Shown: positions 43,930-52,822, counted from the first letter of the stretch. The stretch: 64,000 bases of DNA from Alistipes sp. (GCA_017935185.1 JAGBIC010000014.1:1-64000), one strand, 5' to 3'. The notes: generated from the letters alone by a model not told the origin. Numbers and translations: made by a program.

Positions 43930-46764
43930 ATGGATTTTCAAACAAAGGAGAGTGATAAGATTGTAGTTACGGGAGCGCGCGTCCACAATTTAAAAAATGT
44001 AGATGTCGAGATCCCCCGCTACTCATTGGTGGTTATTACAGGATTGTCAGGTTCTGGCAAATCATCACTCGCCTTCGACACCATTTACGCCGAAGGACAA
44101 CGCCGATACATGGAGACCCTGTCGACCTATGCCCGACAGTTTGTCGGAACAATGGAGCGACCCGATGTAGACAAAATCACGGGACTAAGCCCTGTGGTGG
44201 CCATCGAACAAAAGACCACAAACAAAAACCCCCGTTCAACGGTAGGAACAGTTACAGAGATTAACGATTTCCTGCGTCTGCTTTACGCCCGAGCATCGCG
44301 CGCCTACTCCCCCATCACCAACGAGGAGATGGTACACTATACCGATGAGCAGATATGCGACCTGATATTATCGGGTTTCGAGGGTCGCAAAGTGGCATTT
44401 ATGGCTCCTATAATCAAAGGCCGCAAGGGTCATTATCGCGAGTTGTTCGAGTCGCTTGCCAAACGCGGATATATCTACGCCCGCATCGATGGCGAGATTC
44501 GCGAGATTTCAGCCGGCATGAAGCTCGACCGCTATAAGATTCACACCATAGATTTGGTCGTTGACCGCATGCGCATAAGCAAAGAGGGCGCAGAGCGCAT
44601 TATGACATCACTCAAGGAGTCTATGCGTCAAGGCAAAGGTACTATGGCACTATATGACTACGAGGCCGACGGCATGCGTTACTATTCCCGCCACCTGATG
44701 TGCCCATCCACAGGCGTTGCGTTCGAGGACCCTGCACCACACACATTCTCATTCAACTCACCACAAGGAGCTTGCCCACGATGCAGCGGGTTGGGCGTAG
44801 AGGCTGTATTTGACCGCGAGAAGATTATCCCCAACCCCAACCGCTCGCTGCGAGATGGCGGCATAGAACCTATCGGCAAATATAAGAACAACAAGCTCTT
44901 TGCCATGCTGACCATGCTTGGCCATCGCTACGATTTCAGCATTGACGACCCCATCAACACCATTTCGGAAGAGGGCATGAACGCCATACTATATGGCGAT
45001 CCAAAGCCTTTGACGGTTGATTTATCGGAGTTCACATCAATATCGGGCCGTCGAATGATTCCATGGGAGGGTATTGCCGAATATGTGCAAACCACCGACG
45101 ACGAAGAGTCAAAGAAGGGTCAAAAGTGGCGTGAGCAGTTCATGGCCTATCGCAAATGTAGCGTATGTGGCGGCACTCGTCTGAAAAAGGAGGCCTTGCA
45201 ATTCCGCATCGGCGGCAAGAATATCGCCGAGGTGTCGGCCATGTCAATCATCGAGTTCTCGGAATGGATGAGCCATATCGACGAGTACATGAACGAAAAG
45301 GAGCAGAAAATCGCTCAAGAGATAATAAAAGAGATTCGCGAACGACTTCACTTCTTGGTTGAAGTAGGGCTTGGTTATCTCTCATTATCACGCTCATCAC
45401 GCTCACTGTCGGGAGGCGAGAGCCAGCGCATCAGATTGGCGACGCAAATAGGCTCAAAGCTGGTCAATGTCTTATATATTTTGGACGAGCCCAGCATCGG
45501 ACTGCACCAACGAGATAACCAGCGACTCATCAACACCCTTAAAGAATTGCGCGATGCAGGCAATTCGGTTATTGTCGTCGAGCACGACGAAGAGATGATG
45601 CGTTCGGCTGACCATATTGTTGACGTTGGCCCAAAGGCAGGTCGTCGAGGTGGTCAGATTGTAGCTTCGGGCACAATCGAGCAGATTATGAACTCCAACT
45701 CTATCACAGCCGACTATCTGTGTGGTCGTCGCAAGATAGAGCTACCCGCAACCCTGCGCAAAGGCTCAGGCGAGAGTATTGTGATACGCGGTGCTAAGGG
45801 TAATAATCTGAAGAATGTCGATATTGAGTTCCCGCTCGGCAAATTCATCTGCGTAGCCGGTGTCAGTGGTTCGGGCAAATCAACGCTCATAAACGAGACC
45901 CTGCGACCAATTTTGAGTCGCCATCTGTATCGTTCTTTCGACCAACCGCTACCTTATGAGAGCATTGAGGGGTTGGAGCATATCGACAAACTTGTTGTTG
46001 TCGACCAATCACCCATCGGACGCACTCCGAGGAGTAACCCTGCAACCTATTCGAATGTCTTCTCCGATATAAGAAAACTATTCGAGGCCACTCCCGATGC
46101 ACAGGTGCGAGGCTTTAAGGCAGGGCGTTTCTCATTCAATGTTAAAGGCGGCCGATGCGAAGAGTGCCGAGGTGCTGGTGTGCAGACAATCGAGATGAAT
46201 TTTCTGCCGGATGTCTATGTGCGATGCAAAGCTTGCGGTGGTCACCGATACAACAAAGAGACGCTGGAGGTTAAATACAAAGGCAAGAACATCGACGAAG
46301 TACTGAATATGACTGTAAATATCGCCGTTGAGTTCTTCGCCAACATCCCAAACATATACCAGAAGTTGAAAGCCATTCAGGATGTCGGCTTGGGCTACCT
46401 CACGCTGGGTCAGCCATGCACAACACTATCGGGTGGCGAAAGTCAGCGAATAAAACTTGCTGCCGAGCTCTCAAAGAAGGATACAGGCAGAACACTATAT
46501 ATCCTTGACGAGCCAACCACAGGACTCCACTTCGAAGATATTCGCCAATTGCTGGATGTTATCAACAAGCTGGTAGACCGAGGCAACACAGCCATAGTCA
46601 TAGAGCATAATCTGGATGTAATAAAGGTTGCCGACCACCTTATCGAAATCGGGCCGGAGGGCGGAGCCGGCGGTGGCCGCATCATAGCCACAGGCACTCC
46701 TCACGAGGTTGCACAATGCGCAGAGAGTGCTACGGCAGATTTTTTACGCAAGATGGGCGTTTAG
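43930..46764 (+). CDS. uvrA: Excinuclease ABC subunit A
   Basis: 944 residues, normal length. Two ABC modules have Walker A GLSGSGKSSLAFD (about 38-50) and GVSGSGKSTLINE, signatures LSGGESQRI, and Walker B ILDEPS/ILDEPTTGLH. Zinc-binding Cys are in QGACPRCSG, YRKCSVCGG, and CEECRGAG with CKACGG. One outer zinc half-site reads CPSTG, so it has a single Cys there, a variation I believe is common in this phylum. UvrA finds bulky lesions and loads UvrB. Confidence 0.98.
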   Translation: MDFQTKESDKIVVTGARVHNLKNVDVEIPRYSLVVITGLSGSGKSSLAFDTIYAEGQRRYMETLSTYARQFVGTMERPDVDKITGLSPVVAIEQKTTNKNPRSTVGTVTEINDFLRLLYARASRAYSPITNEEMVHYTDEQICDLILSGFEGRKVAFMAPIIKGRKGHYRELFESLAKRGYIYARIDGEIREISAGMKLDRYKIHTIDLVVDRMRISKEGAERIMTSLKESMRQGKGTMALYDYEADGMRYYSRHLMCPSTGVAFEDPAPHTFSFNSPQGACPRCSGLGVEAVFDREKIIPNPNRSLRDGGIEPIGKYKNNKLFAMLTMLGHRYDFSIDDPINTISEEGMNAILYGDPKPLTVDLSEFTSISGRRMIPWEGIAEYVQTTDDEESKKGQKWREQFMAYRKCSVCGGTRLKKEALQFRIGGKNIAEVSAMSIIEFSEWMSHIDEYMNEKEQKIAQEIIKEIRERLHFLVEVGLGYLSLSRSSRSLSGGESQRIRLATQIGSKLVNVLYILDEPSIGLHQRDNQRLINTLKELRDAGNSVIVVEHDEEMMRSADHIVDVGPKAGRRGGQIVASGTIEQIMNSNSITADYLCGRRKIELPATLRKGSGESIVIRGAKGNNLKNVDIEFPLGKFICVAGVSGSGKSTLINETLRPILSRHLYRSFDQPLPYESIEGLEHIDKLVVVDQSPIGRTPRSNPATYSNVFSDIRKLFEATPDAQVRGFKAGRFSFNVKGGRCEECRGAGVQTIEMNFLPDVYVRCKACGGHRYNKETLEVKYKGKNIDEVLNMTVNIAVEFFANIPNIYQKLKAIQDVGLGYLTLGQPCTTLSGGESQRIKLAAELSKKDTGRTLYILDEPTTGLHFEDIRQLLDVINKLVDRGNTAIVIEHNLDVIKVADHLIEIGPEGGAGGGRIIATGTPHEVAQCAESATADFLRKMGV

Positions 46765-46780
46765 GCAAGAATTTTGAATA

Positions 46781-46810
46781 TCATGGCATAAAAACCTTTT
46801 TGTGCCATGA
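46781..46810 (+). promoter_or_regulatory. Hairpin enclosing the DUF4251 start codon
   Basis: TCATGGCA (46781-46788) pairs with TGCCATGA (46803-46810); after a T-G pair, A and T runs extend the stem to a short loop near CC. The ATG at 46807-46809 lies inside the right arm. No T-tract follows, so it is an unlikely terminator; folding should hide the start codon. Confidence 0.55.
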
Positions 46811-47358
46811 AACGACTTTTTACAATTACGGCGTGCGCTATTATGTGCACCTTCTGCGGGCCTTTTGTAGAAAAGGCCGTCGCACAGACAACTCACCACC
46901 ACATGCAATCGACAACCCATGCCGAGCGTGTTGCACGACGTGCTGCAAGGCTTGAGGAGCTGGCAAAGACCATCGACTCGATTGTACTCTCTCACGACTT
47001 TGAATTCAACCCGCAAACGGTACAAATCATGCCGGCAGGACAGATGAAGTTTCTATCGAATGTACTCTATACCCTAACTGTATGGCGCGGCTCGGTGGAT
47101 GTGTGTCTACCCTACTACACAGGTATTGTTCCGCCATATCGTCTTGTGATGTTAAACACAAGCACTCCCGACATGCGCAACTTCGTAACACAGCAGACCG
47201 AAGATGGGTGGAAAGTTTCGTTTACCAGCAACCTATATGCTACCATCGACTACACCTTCACATTCGACATTCACCGCTATGGAGGAGCTACGCTGACAAT
47301 CACCAACACGTGGTACAATCCGGTACAATATACCGGAACAATCACTCAGATATATTAA
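46807..47358 (+). CDS. DUF4251 protein, exported
   Basis: 183 residues with a signal peptide (MKRLFTITACAIMCTFCG...AVAQ). After a basic helical stretch (AERVARRAARLEEL) comes a strand-rich domain with VLSHDFEFNPQTV, VWRGSVDVCLPYY and FDIHRYGGATLTIT, the pattern of the DUF4251 family that is almost confined to Bacteroidetes. No function is known. It starts 42 bases after uvrA and ends at a 13-base-pair terminator. Confidence 0.85.
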   Translation: MKRLFTITACAIMCTFCGPFVEKAVAQTTHHHMQSTTHAERVARRAARLEELAKTIDSIVLSHDFEFNPQTVQIMPAGQMKFLSNVLYTLTVWRGSVDVCLPYYTGIVPPYRLVMLNTSTPDMRNFVTQQTEDGWKVSFTSNLYATIDYTFTFDIHRYGGATLTITNTWYNPVQYTGTITQIY

Positions 47359-47360
47359 CA

Positions 47361-47392
47361 ACAAAAAGTGCCACACGAATGGCACTTTTTGT
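47361..47392. terminator. Bidirectional terminator
   Basis: ACAAAAAGTGCCA (47361-47373) pairs perfectly with TGGCACTTTTTGT (47380-47392), between the convergent DUF4251 and ispF genes. Confidence 0.93.
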
Positions 47393-47869
47393 TTATTTTA
47401 TGAGCAATACAACGGCGTGTGTGGAGACCCCCTCCTCACGCCCCTCAAATCCAAGGCGTTCAGTGGTAGTAGCTTTTACAGAGACCCTGCTCACGTCGAG
47501 CCCCATCACCGACGCCAGCACACTGCGCATCGTGTCGATATGAGGGCGCAATTTCGGGCGTTGCATGGCTATGGTGCAATCAACATTCGAAATAGAATAG
47601 CCCTCACTCTCAATCACGTCACACACCCTGCGCAACAGAATCTTTGAGTCGATACCTTTAAACTCATCAGAAGTGTCGGGAAAAAGTTTGCCAATATCCC
47701 CCAAAGCCAAAGCACCCAACAGTGCATCACAAATCGCATGAATTGCCACATCACCATCAGAATGGGCCACACAGCCTTTTGTGTGAGAAAGTTCAACTCC
47801 ACCAATCACCAGCGGCAATCCCTCGGCCAAAGCATGCACATCGTATCCGTGCCCAATTCGCAAATCCAT
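47393..47869 (-). CDS. ispF: 2-C-methyl-D-erythritol 2,4-cyclodiphosphate synthase
   Basis: 158 residues, normal length. Metal ligands are in RIGHGYDVHAL (Asp and His), the conserved HSDGDVAIHAICDALLGA loop and FPDTSDEFKGIDS. The C-terminal TTTERLGFEGREEGV is the usual substrate segment. It forms the cyclic diphosphate in the MEP isoprenoid pathway. The gene follows the ABC exporter by 17 bases and is probably co-transcribed, though no functional link is evident. Confidence 0.98.
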   Translation of the reverse strand: MDLRIGHGYDVHALAEGLPLVIGGVELSHTKGCVAHSDGDVAIHAICDALLGALALGDIGKLFPDTSDEFKGIDSKILLRRVCDVIESEGYSISNVDCTIAMQRPKLRPHIDTMRSVLASVMGLDVSRVSVKATTTERLGFEGREEGVSTHAVVLLIK

Positions 47870-47886
47870 ACCTAAATATTATTAAA

Positions 47887-49581
47887 TTATTTCTCTCCTA
47901 TTGTAATTATGCGGTCGCAATATCCCAGCGAGCTCTCGCGATGGGCAATAACCACTATCGTCAGTTCCTTATCGTTTGCCGCCAATTGCGCTATCGACTC
48001 ATTAACACTATGCTCGGTTTCGGAGTCAAGCGATGATGTGGCCTCGTCAAAAAAGAGTACGTCGGGACGACGATACAACGCTCTGGCTATACCTATCCTC
48101 TGACGTTCACCGCCCGACACACGACATCCGGCCTCGCCGATACGGCTATCGATACCTTGCGGCAGTGACTCCACAAACGCATCAAGACTTGCCATCTTCA
48201 ACACTCTCACAACTCGCTCTCGGTCGATTTTATCGCGAGCCACTCCCAAAGCAACATTCTCGGCGAGTGTCGAATCGGCCATAAAAACACTCTGCGGAAC
48301 ATACCCCACCGAATTTTGCCACATTCTGCGAGCGAGGTCATCAAGAATTTGCCCATCAACTCTCAACTCGCCCGATGTGGGGCTATATAATCCGAGCATG
48401 ATGTTCATCAGAGTACTCTTTCCGGCACCCGATGCGCCCCTGATACCAAGCCTCTCGCCTCTTTTGAGTTCAAGCGATATAGAGTCGAAAACCCGCTCAC
48501 GTCCCTCACCGTAATCGAAGGTAACATCATTCAGTTCAAGGCTATGCTTAAACTCCAGACGTCTTTCGTCACAAACAAGGTCTTCCTCACCATCAATATC
48601 CTTGAGAATATCTATCGTATAGCTATTATATCGAATAGACGACAGCGACGACAATACACTACGCACCGAAGGCATCAGGCGCATAGCCGCCACGGCAAAC
48701 ATTCCGAACAACACACCTACATTACCCTCCGGCCACAACACTCCGACAACCACCAGAGCGGCCATCGCCGAGGTAATTGCTATTTCAATGAGATTCTGAG
48801 GAATCACCGAGAGCATTGCATCGCGCTTACGCATATCAATCAACCGCTCGGTTTGCGCTTCAAAAGAGGATAGTAATCGCGGAAAAGCATTATTTATCTC
48901 CACATCGGCATACCCCCTGAAACTCTCGGCCACATCGCGGAACTTGGCACGCAAAGCCTCGTTCTCGGCCTCGCCGTAACTCTGCAAGCGACGACGTATA
49001 ACTCTATAATACAGTATCGAAGCGGGCAACAACACCGCCAAAACCACCAAAACAACAACCACATCGACACATGCCAATGCCACACCAATCAAGACAAACA
49101 GCAGAACCTCGCCCGCCATCACCGCCAACGGGCGCAACACGCCTGCCACGAAATTCAGACAGACAAGATTCACATTGCGCGACAGTTCGGCAGAATTGCT
49201 GCTCTTGACAAATGCGTAACCACGGGTATAATAATTTATATACAATTTTCGTGACAGATAGCCATAGAGATTATATACATAATCGCGCTCATATCTATAC
49301 AGAAAGAGCGACACCGCACTTTTGATGATAATAAGCACCACTACCCCCACGGCCACGACAAGCGCAAAACGGGAGGTGGATGGATTTCCCATAATTGCAT
49401 ATAAATCGCCCACAATGGGATATGTGGCTATATTATCCGAATCAAGTATTATTGTCAGCAATGGCACGAGCATAGCGATACTAAAGAAATTCAGTATTGC
49501 CCGTAGCAAAATTGCCACAGCTGCCACCATGCCACGTCGGCGATACTCGGGTGGGATAATATGTTTAATATCTCTATACAT
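47887..49581 (-). CDS. ABC exporter, fused membrane and ATPase domains
   Basis: 564 residues. The transmembrane domain (about six helices, residues 20-320) precedes an ATPase domain with Walker A IRGASGAGKSTLMN, Q-loop GYVPQSVFM, signature VSGGERQRIGIARAL, Walker B DVLFFDEATSSLD and switch IVVIAHR. The layout is that of MsbA-like lipid or peptide exporters. The coupling helix region gives no substrate clue. TATATTTG ends four bases before its ATG, so the mRNA may lack a leader. Confidence 0.93.
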   Translation of the reverse strand: MYRDIKHIIPPEYRRRGMVAAVAILLRAILNFFSIAMLVPLLTIILDSDNIATYPIVGDLYAIMGNPSTSRFALVVAVGVVVLIIIKSAVSLFLYRYERDYVYNLYGYLSRKLYINYYTRGYAFVKSSNSAELSRNVNLVCLNFVAGVLRPLAVMAGEVLLFVLIGVALACVDVVVVLVVLAVLLPASILYYRVIRRRLQSYGEAENEALRAKFRDVAESFRGYADVEINNAFPRLLSSFEAQTERLIDMRKRDAMLSVIPQNLIEIAITSAMAALVVVGVLWPEGNVGVLFGMFAVAAMRLMPSVRSVLSSLSSIRYNSYTIDILKDIDGEEDLVCDERRLEFKHSLELNDVTFDYGEGRERVFDSISLELKRGERLGIRGASGAGKSTLMNIMLGLYSPTSGELRVDGQILDDLARRMWQNSVGYVPQSVFMADSTLAENVALGVARDKIDRERVVRVLKMASLDAFVESLPQGIDSRIGEAGCRVSGGERQRIGIARALYRRPDVLFFDEATSSLDSETEHSVNESIAQLAANDKELTIVVIAHRESSLGYCDRIITIGEK

Positions 49582-49585
49582 ATTG

Positions 49586-49593
49586 CAAATATA
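49586..49593 (-). promoter_or_regulatory. -7 element four bases before the ABC exporter start
   Basis: TATATTTG, then CAAT, then the ATG at 49581 on the minus strand. The nearest TTTG (49617-49620) is 23 bases upstream of it, longer than the usual spacer. Confidence 0.45.
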
Positions 49594-49642
49594 ACGAAAA
49601 TAATATCCAACTCACACAAAGCATCGATAATTAGCCCGAAAA

Positions 49643-49674
49643 TTTGTTTGGCAACGCCGCATGTATTATATTTG
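49643..49674 (+). promoter_or_regulatory. Promoter of nusB
   Basis: TTTG (49643-49646), 20 bases, TATATTTG (49667-49674). The ATG at 49698 is 23 bases after it. Confidence 0.72.
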
Positions 49675-49697
49675 CAGACTGAAAAAGTTCATTTTAT

Positions 49698-50636
49698 ATG
49701 TTAAGCAGAAGATTGCTCCGAGTAAAGGCCGTCAAAGCCTTATATACCCATCTCAAGTCGGACGCCGACTCATTGATGGCATCAGAAAAGACGCTTATAG
49801 AGTCTGTAAACAAGACCTACGACCTCTATTTCCACATGTTGGGACTTGTTGTCGAATTGGCTCGCTATGCCGAGCAGCGTCAAGAGGCCGCCAAGCAGAA
49901 GAAACTCCCCACACAAGAGGATTTGAATCCCAATCGTAAATTTGTAGACAATGCCGTTATCAACCTGATAGCCAACAGCGACTCGGTGAATGATTATCTG
50001 GCTGCACGCAAACTCTCGTGGGCACAATATCCCGAACTTATCAAGACATTGTTCAATCAACTTGAGCAGACCGATTACTATCAGCAATATATGCTCTCAC
50101 AGGAGCGCTCATTCAAAGAGGATTTGGCGCTTGTCACCAACTTCTATGTAAACGAGCTGGAGGAATCGGAGGCCCTGGAGAGTGTGCTTGACGAACAGTC
50201 AATATTATGGAACGACGATTTGGGTTTTGCGCTGATTATGGTCACCCGCACTCTATCAAACATACGTTCTTCACATCAGGAGGTTAAGGTGTTGCCTAAA
50301 TTCAAGAGTGAAGATGATTTTGAGTTTGTCAAGGAGCTATTCACCAAAAGTGTAATAAACTTCGACGATTCGCTTGCATACATCGAAAAGGCAACAAGCA
50401 ACTGGGATGTTGAGCGTCTTGCCTTCATGGACAACCTCATCATGGCAACAGCTATCACCGAGTTTGTGACCTTCCCCTCTATTCCGGTGAAGGTTACCCT
50501 TGACGAGTATATTGAGATTTCAAAATACTACTCTACCCCGGGAAGCGGAACGTTTATCAACGGCGTGCTCGACAAAATTCTGGCATCACTCACCGCCGAT
50601 GGCAAAATCAACAAAAGCGGCAGGGGTCTGCTATAA
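49698..50636 (+). CDS. nusB: Transcription antitermination factor NusB, long Bacteroidetes form
   Basis: 312 residues, about twice the 140 of E. coli NusB. The start has the NusB-like RRLLRVKAVKALYTHL. The C-terminal helical half contains the NusB core (LAFMDNLIMATAITEFVTFPSIPVKVTLDEYIEISKYYSTPGSGTFINGVLDKIL). The extra ~150-residue helical insert between is typical of this phylum and of unknown role. NusB with S10 assembles the rRNA antitermination complex. First gene before the DUF1573 lipoprotein and yajC. Confidence 0.92.
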   Translation: MLSRRLLRVKAVKALYTHLKSDADSLMASEKTLIESVNKTYDLYFHMLGLVVELARYAEQRQEAAKQKKLPTQEDLNPNRKFVDNAVINLIANSDSVNDYLAARKLSWAQYPELIKTLFNQLEQTDYYQQYMLSQERSFKEDLALVTNFYVNELEESEALESVLDEQSILWNDDLGFALIMVTRTLSNIRSSHQEVKVLPKFKSEDDFEFVKELFTKSVINFDDSLAYIEKATSNWDVERLAFMDNLIMATAITEFVTFPSIPVKVTLDEYIEISKYYSTPGSGTFINGVLDKILASLTADGKINKSGRGLL

Positions 50637-50644
50637 GTGAGGGT

Positions 50645-51100
50645 ATGAGCTCGGCTATACAATATTTTGCATCTGCGGCAATCATCATCATGTGTTGCCT
50701 GACATCATGCAATCGCAACAACAGCCAAAGCAAAAGTCAGGTTCAACGCTCCACCACAGAGATAGCCACTCAAAAGATTGAGATTAGCACCGAATCCTTA
50801 AAGCAGGGGTTGTGCGACACACTCCGCTTCGGCGCAATGCATGCAGGCGAGATTGTTACAAAAAAAATTGCGCTCACCAATACCGACAATCAACCCATGG
50901 TTCTGTTGCGCCACGTCACCTCATGCGGCTGCACAACAATCGAATATGAGCGAAAGCCCATCAACCCCAATGGCACAATGATGCTCAGTTTCGAATATGA
51001 TTCGCGCGCTCAAAGTGGCTGGCAGATGAAACTTATGGAGCTATATTTCGCCGATTCGGACTCACCGCTGAAGATTTATCTCGAAGCAGAGGTCGAGTAG
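50645..51100 (+). CDS. DUF1573 lipoprotein
   Basis: 151 residues. The N-terminal hydrophobic stretch ends in a lipobox (MCCLTSC-NRN). The DUF1573 domain (an ASH-like immunoglobulin fold) is visible in GEIVTKKIALTNTDNQPMVL and VTSCGCTTIEYER, with the family CGC, and GTMMLSFEYDSR. Function is unknown; it is common in Bacteroidetes next to nusB and yajC. Eight bases after nusB, so probably in the same transcript. Confidence 0.88.
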   Translation: MSSAIQYFASAAIIIMCCLTSCNRNNSQSKSQVQRSTTEIATQKIEISTESLKQGLCDTLRFGAMHAGEIVTKKIALTNTDNQPMVLLRHVTSCGCTTIEYERKPINPNGTMMLSFEYDSRAQSGWQMKLMELYFADSDSPLKIYLEAEVE

Positions 51101-51122
51101 CCGCAAAGTTAAAAATATTTAG

Positions 51123-51130
51123 TACCTTTG
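51123..51130 (+). promoter_or_regulatory. Candidate -7 element of yajC
   Basis: TACCTTTG, 48 bases before the ATG at 51179. Suggests yajC has its own promoter besides read-through from nusB. Confidence 0.5.
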
Positions 51131-51178
51131 TAACAAAAGTTAATCACACGATTACAAAACAATTAAAAGATAATAATT

Positions 51179-51493
51179 ATGATGAATTTTCTTCAGGCAG
51201 CAGATGCTACCGCAGTACAGCAGCCCGGCATGGGTGGTTTTTGGATCATGATGTTACTCATGATGGGTGTAATGTATTTCTTCATGTGGCGCCCCGAGTC
51301 AAAGCGTCGCAAGGAGATGGCCAAATTCCGCGAGAACTTAAAGAAAGGTGACAAGATTATCACTGCCGGCGGTATCTATGGCGTGGTAAAGGAGGTTAAG
51401 GAGACTACTCTTCTCATCGAGGTTGATGGCAACGTCACTCTTCGTATTGACAAGAACATGGTTGTTGCCGACAACACCCAGTTGCAGAAATAA
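51179..51493 (+). CDS. yajC: Preprotein translocase subunit YajC
   Basis: 104 residues. One membrane helix (MLLMMGVMYFFMWRP) is followed by a basic turn (ESKRRKEMAKF) and the YajC domain LKKGDKIITAGGIYGVVKEV. It associates with SecDF in the inner membrane. Two adjacent ATGs (51179, 51182) are possible starts. It ends at a 16-base-pair terminator. Confidence 0.96.
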   Translation: MMNFLQAADATAVQQPGMGGFWIMMLLMMGVMYFFMWRPESKRRKEMAKFRENLKKGDKIITAGGIYGVVKEVKETTLLIEVDGNVTLRIDKNMVVADNTQLQK

Positions 51494-51508
51494 TCACTAC
51501 CAAACAAT

Positions 51509-51547
51509 AAAAAACTCCCGACTTACACGACAAGTCGGGAGTTTTTT
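51509..51547. terminator. Bidirectional terminator
   Basis: An A-run plus CTCCCGACTT (ending 51524), loop ACACGAC, then AAGTCGGGAG and a T-run to 51547. It overlaps the stop of the convergent thioesterase gene by two bases. Confidence 0.94.
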
Positions 51548-52022
51548 ATATCTCATCTTCTGTAAGAAAATCCATAAATCCGTTTTCCTCTCTGGCTCGC
51601 TGTTGCGGCGTAAGGAAATAGATGCAATGGCCTTGTGTGCATAGCTCACCTTGTGCATCAAACAACTCCACATCTATATCTATGGCCTGACGGCGTTGGC
51701 GCACCACTCGCGCCCGCAAGGTTATATGCTCCTGATTGATAACAACCTGCTTTTTGTAGCGCATATCAAGATGCGAGGTCACTCCACTCGTCTGGAACTT
51801 GCGAAATATCACCCAGCTTGCAATTTCATCCACCAATACGGCCTGCACTCCGCCATGCAACGTATTACGCCAACTCTCAAACTCCACACGCGGATGCCAA
51901 TGGCAGACAATATCGTCGCCATCTTCAAAAAACTCCATCTTCAGGCCCGACTCATTATTTGGGTCGCAGCCATAGCAATGGTATGTGGGCTCGCCTACCC
52001 ACGGGTTTATTATCTTTTTCAT
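51546..52022 (-). CDS. PaaI-type hotdog thioesterase
   Basis: 158 residues of the PaaI/YigI hotdog group. The catalytic-helix motif is NTLHGGVQAVLVDEIASWV (HGG-x(n)-DE). An N-terminal stretch has Cys/His residues (YHCYGCDP). It cleaves acyl-CoA thioesters; the chain is unknown. It is the last gene of a leftward trio. Confidence 0.9.
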   Translation of the reverse strand: MKKIINPWVGEPTYHCYGCDPNNESGLKMEFFEDGDDIVCHWHPRVEFESWRNTLHGGVQAVLVDEIASWVIFRKFQTSGVTSHLDMRYKKQVVINQEHITLRARVVRQRRQAIDIDVELFDAQGELCTQGHCIYFLTPQQRAREENGFMDFLTEDEI

Positions 52023-52026
52023 AAAA

Positions 52027-52434
52027 TCACATCAGCTTATCAATATCGGCCAACATCGCCACTTCTTCCGATGTAGCGTACTCCAAACGGGGTGTACCGG
52101 TCAACTCGGCCGCATCGTCAGGCCAGAAATATGGCGGCACAACAGGCAGATACTCGCTGCGATCAAACACTTGGGCATAAAACCCCTTCAAATCGCTCTC
52201 GCGAGGACGCATCCACAACTCAAAACACAAAATATCATCATTCTCCATATTCTCGACCTTAAAATCGGGAATAAAATGACGCAACATATTCACCGAGAAG
52301 GTCCAATCGTAACGCGACATACGCTCAACTATATAATTCTCGTCTTTATACTCTACACGGGCATATACCGGCTCATCCTCCGCCGGCCCCGAAATGGTGC
52401 GGACATCGCCCACCTTCCACTTTGACACATCCAT
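52027..52434 (-). CDS. Hypothetical protein (135 residues)
   Basis: I do not recognise this family. ATG 52434 (MDVSKWKVGDVRTISG) is preferred because the longer frame overlaps the TSCPD gene. The protein has no signal peptide or membrane helix and is rich in Asp/Glu and aromatic residues. It alternates predicted strands (PVYARVEYKDENYIVERM) with a short proline-rich stretch (PVVPPYFWPDD). It lies between the TSCPD gene (18-base gap) and the thioesterase (4-base gap), so it is very likely translated from the same message. Confidence 0.7.
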   Translation of the reverse strand: MDVSKWKVGDVRTISGPAEDEPVYARVEYKDENYIVERMSRYDWTFSVNMLRHFIPDFKVENMENDDILCFELWMRPRESDLKGFYAQVFDRSEYLPVVPPYFWPDDAAELTGTPRLEYATSEEVAMLADIDKLM

Positions 52435-52451
52435 ATATCCTGATTCAAAAA

Positions 52452-52700
52452 TTATCTCATACTTTTTAAGGCTTTCGCCAGCTGGTCGGGACATGATGTT
52501 CCCTTGCGGTTGCAATCTATGCCCTCGAGGCGTGCAATAACATCATCCACCTTCATTCCTTTGGCAAGGCGAGCCACGCCTTGGGTGTTACCTTGGCAGC
52601 CGCCGACAAACATTACATCGACAACAGTATCGTTATCCACCTCCACCATTATTGCCTGCGAACATACGCCGCTTGTGGGATATACTATTTTCTTGCTCAT
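52452..52700 (-). CDS. TSCPD-domain protein
   Basis: 82 residues from ATG 52700; upstream ATGs at 52712 and 52721 are possible. The sequence has VYPTSGVCSQAI near the start, FVGGCQGNTQGVA in the middle and CNRKGTSCPDQLAKAL at the end, the TSCPD signature of a small family related to the C-terminus of ribonucleotide reductases. The conserved cysteines suggest metal or thiol chemistry. TATCTTTG at 52723-52730 (minus) is a -7 box about 22 bases upstream. Confidence 0.88.
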   Translation of the reverse strand: MSKKIVYPTSGVCSQAIMVEVDNDTVVDVMFVGGCQGNTQGVARLAKGMKVDDVIARLEGIDCNRKGTSCPDQLAKALKSMR

Positions 52701-52722
52701 ATATTGTTGCATTAAATCCACA

Positions 52723-52730
52723 CAAAGATA
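52723..52730 (-). promoter_or_regulatory. -7 element of the TSCPD gene trio
   Basis: TATCTTTG on the minus strand, 22 bases before the ATG at 52700. Confidence 0.55.
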
Positions 52731-52793
52731 AATATTTTACAGAAAAGAGCCCCATTCGCAGCAAAAATTGAGGAAAATATGACGACAATTTTG

Positions 52794-52801
52794 TACTTTT
52801 G
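52794..52801 (+). promoter_or_regulatory. -7 element of the HI0933-like gene trio
   Basis: TACTTTTG, 21 bases before the ATG at 52823; an AGGAG purine stretch lies between. Confidence 0.5.
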
Positions 52802-52822
52802 CAAAAAAATTAGGAGTGTCAG

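Noticed and set aside
46781-46810. Terminator of uvrA
   Set aside because: No T-tract follows the stem and it encloses a start codon.
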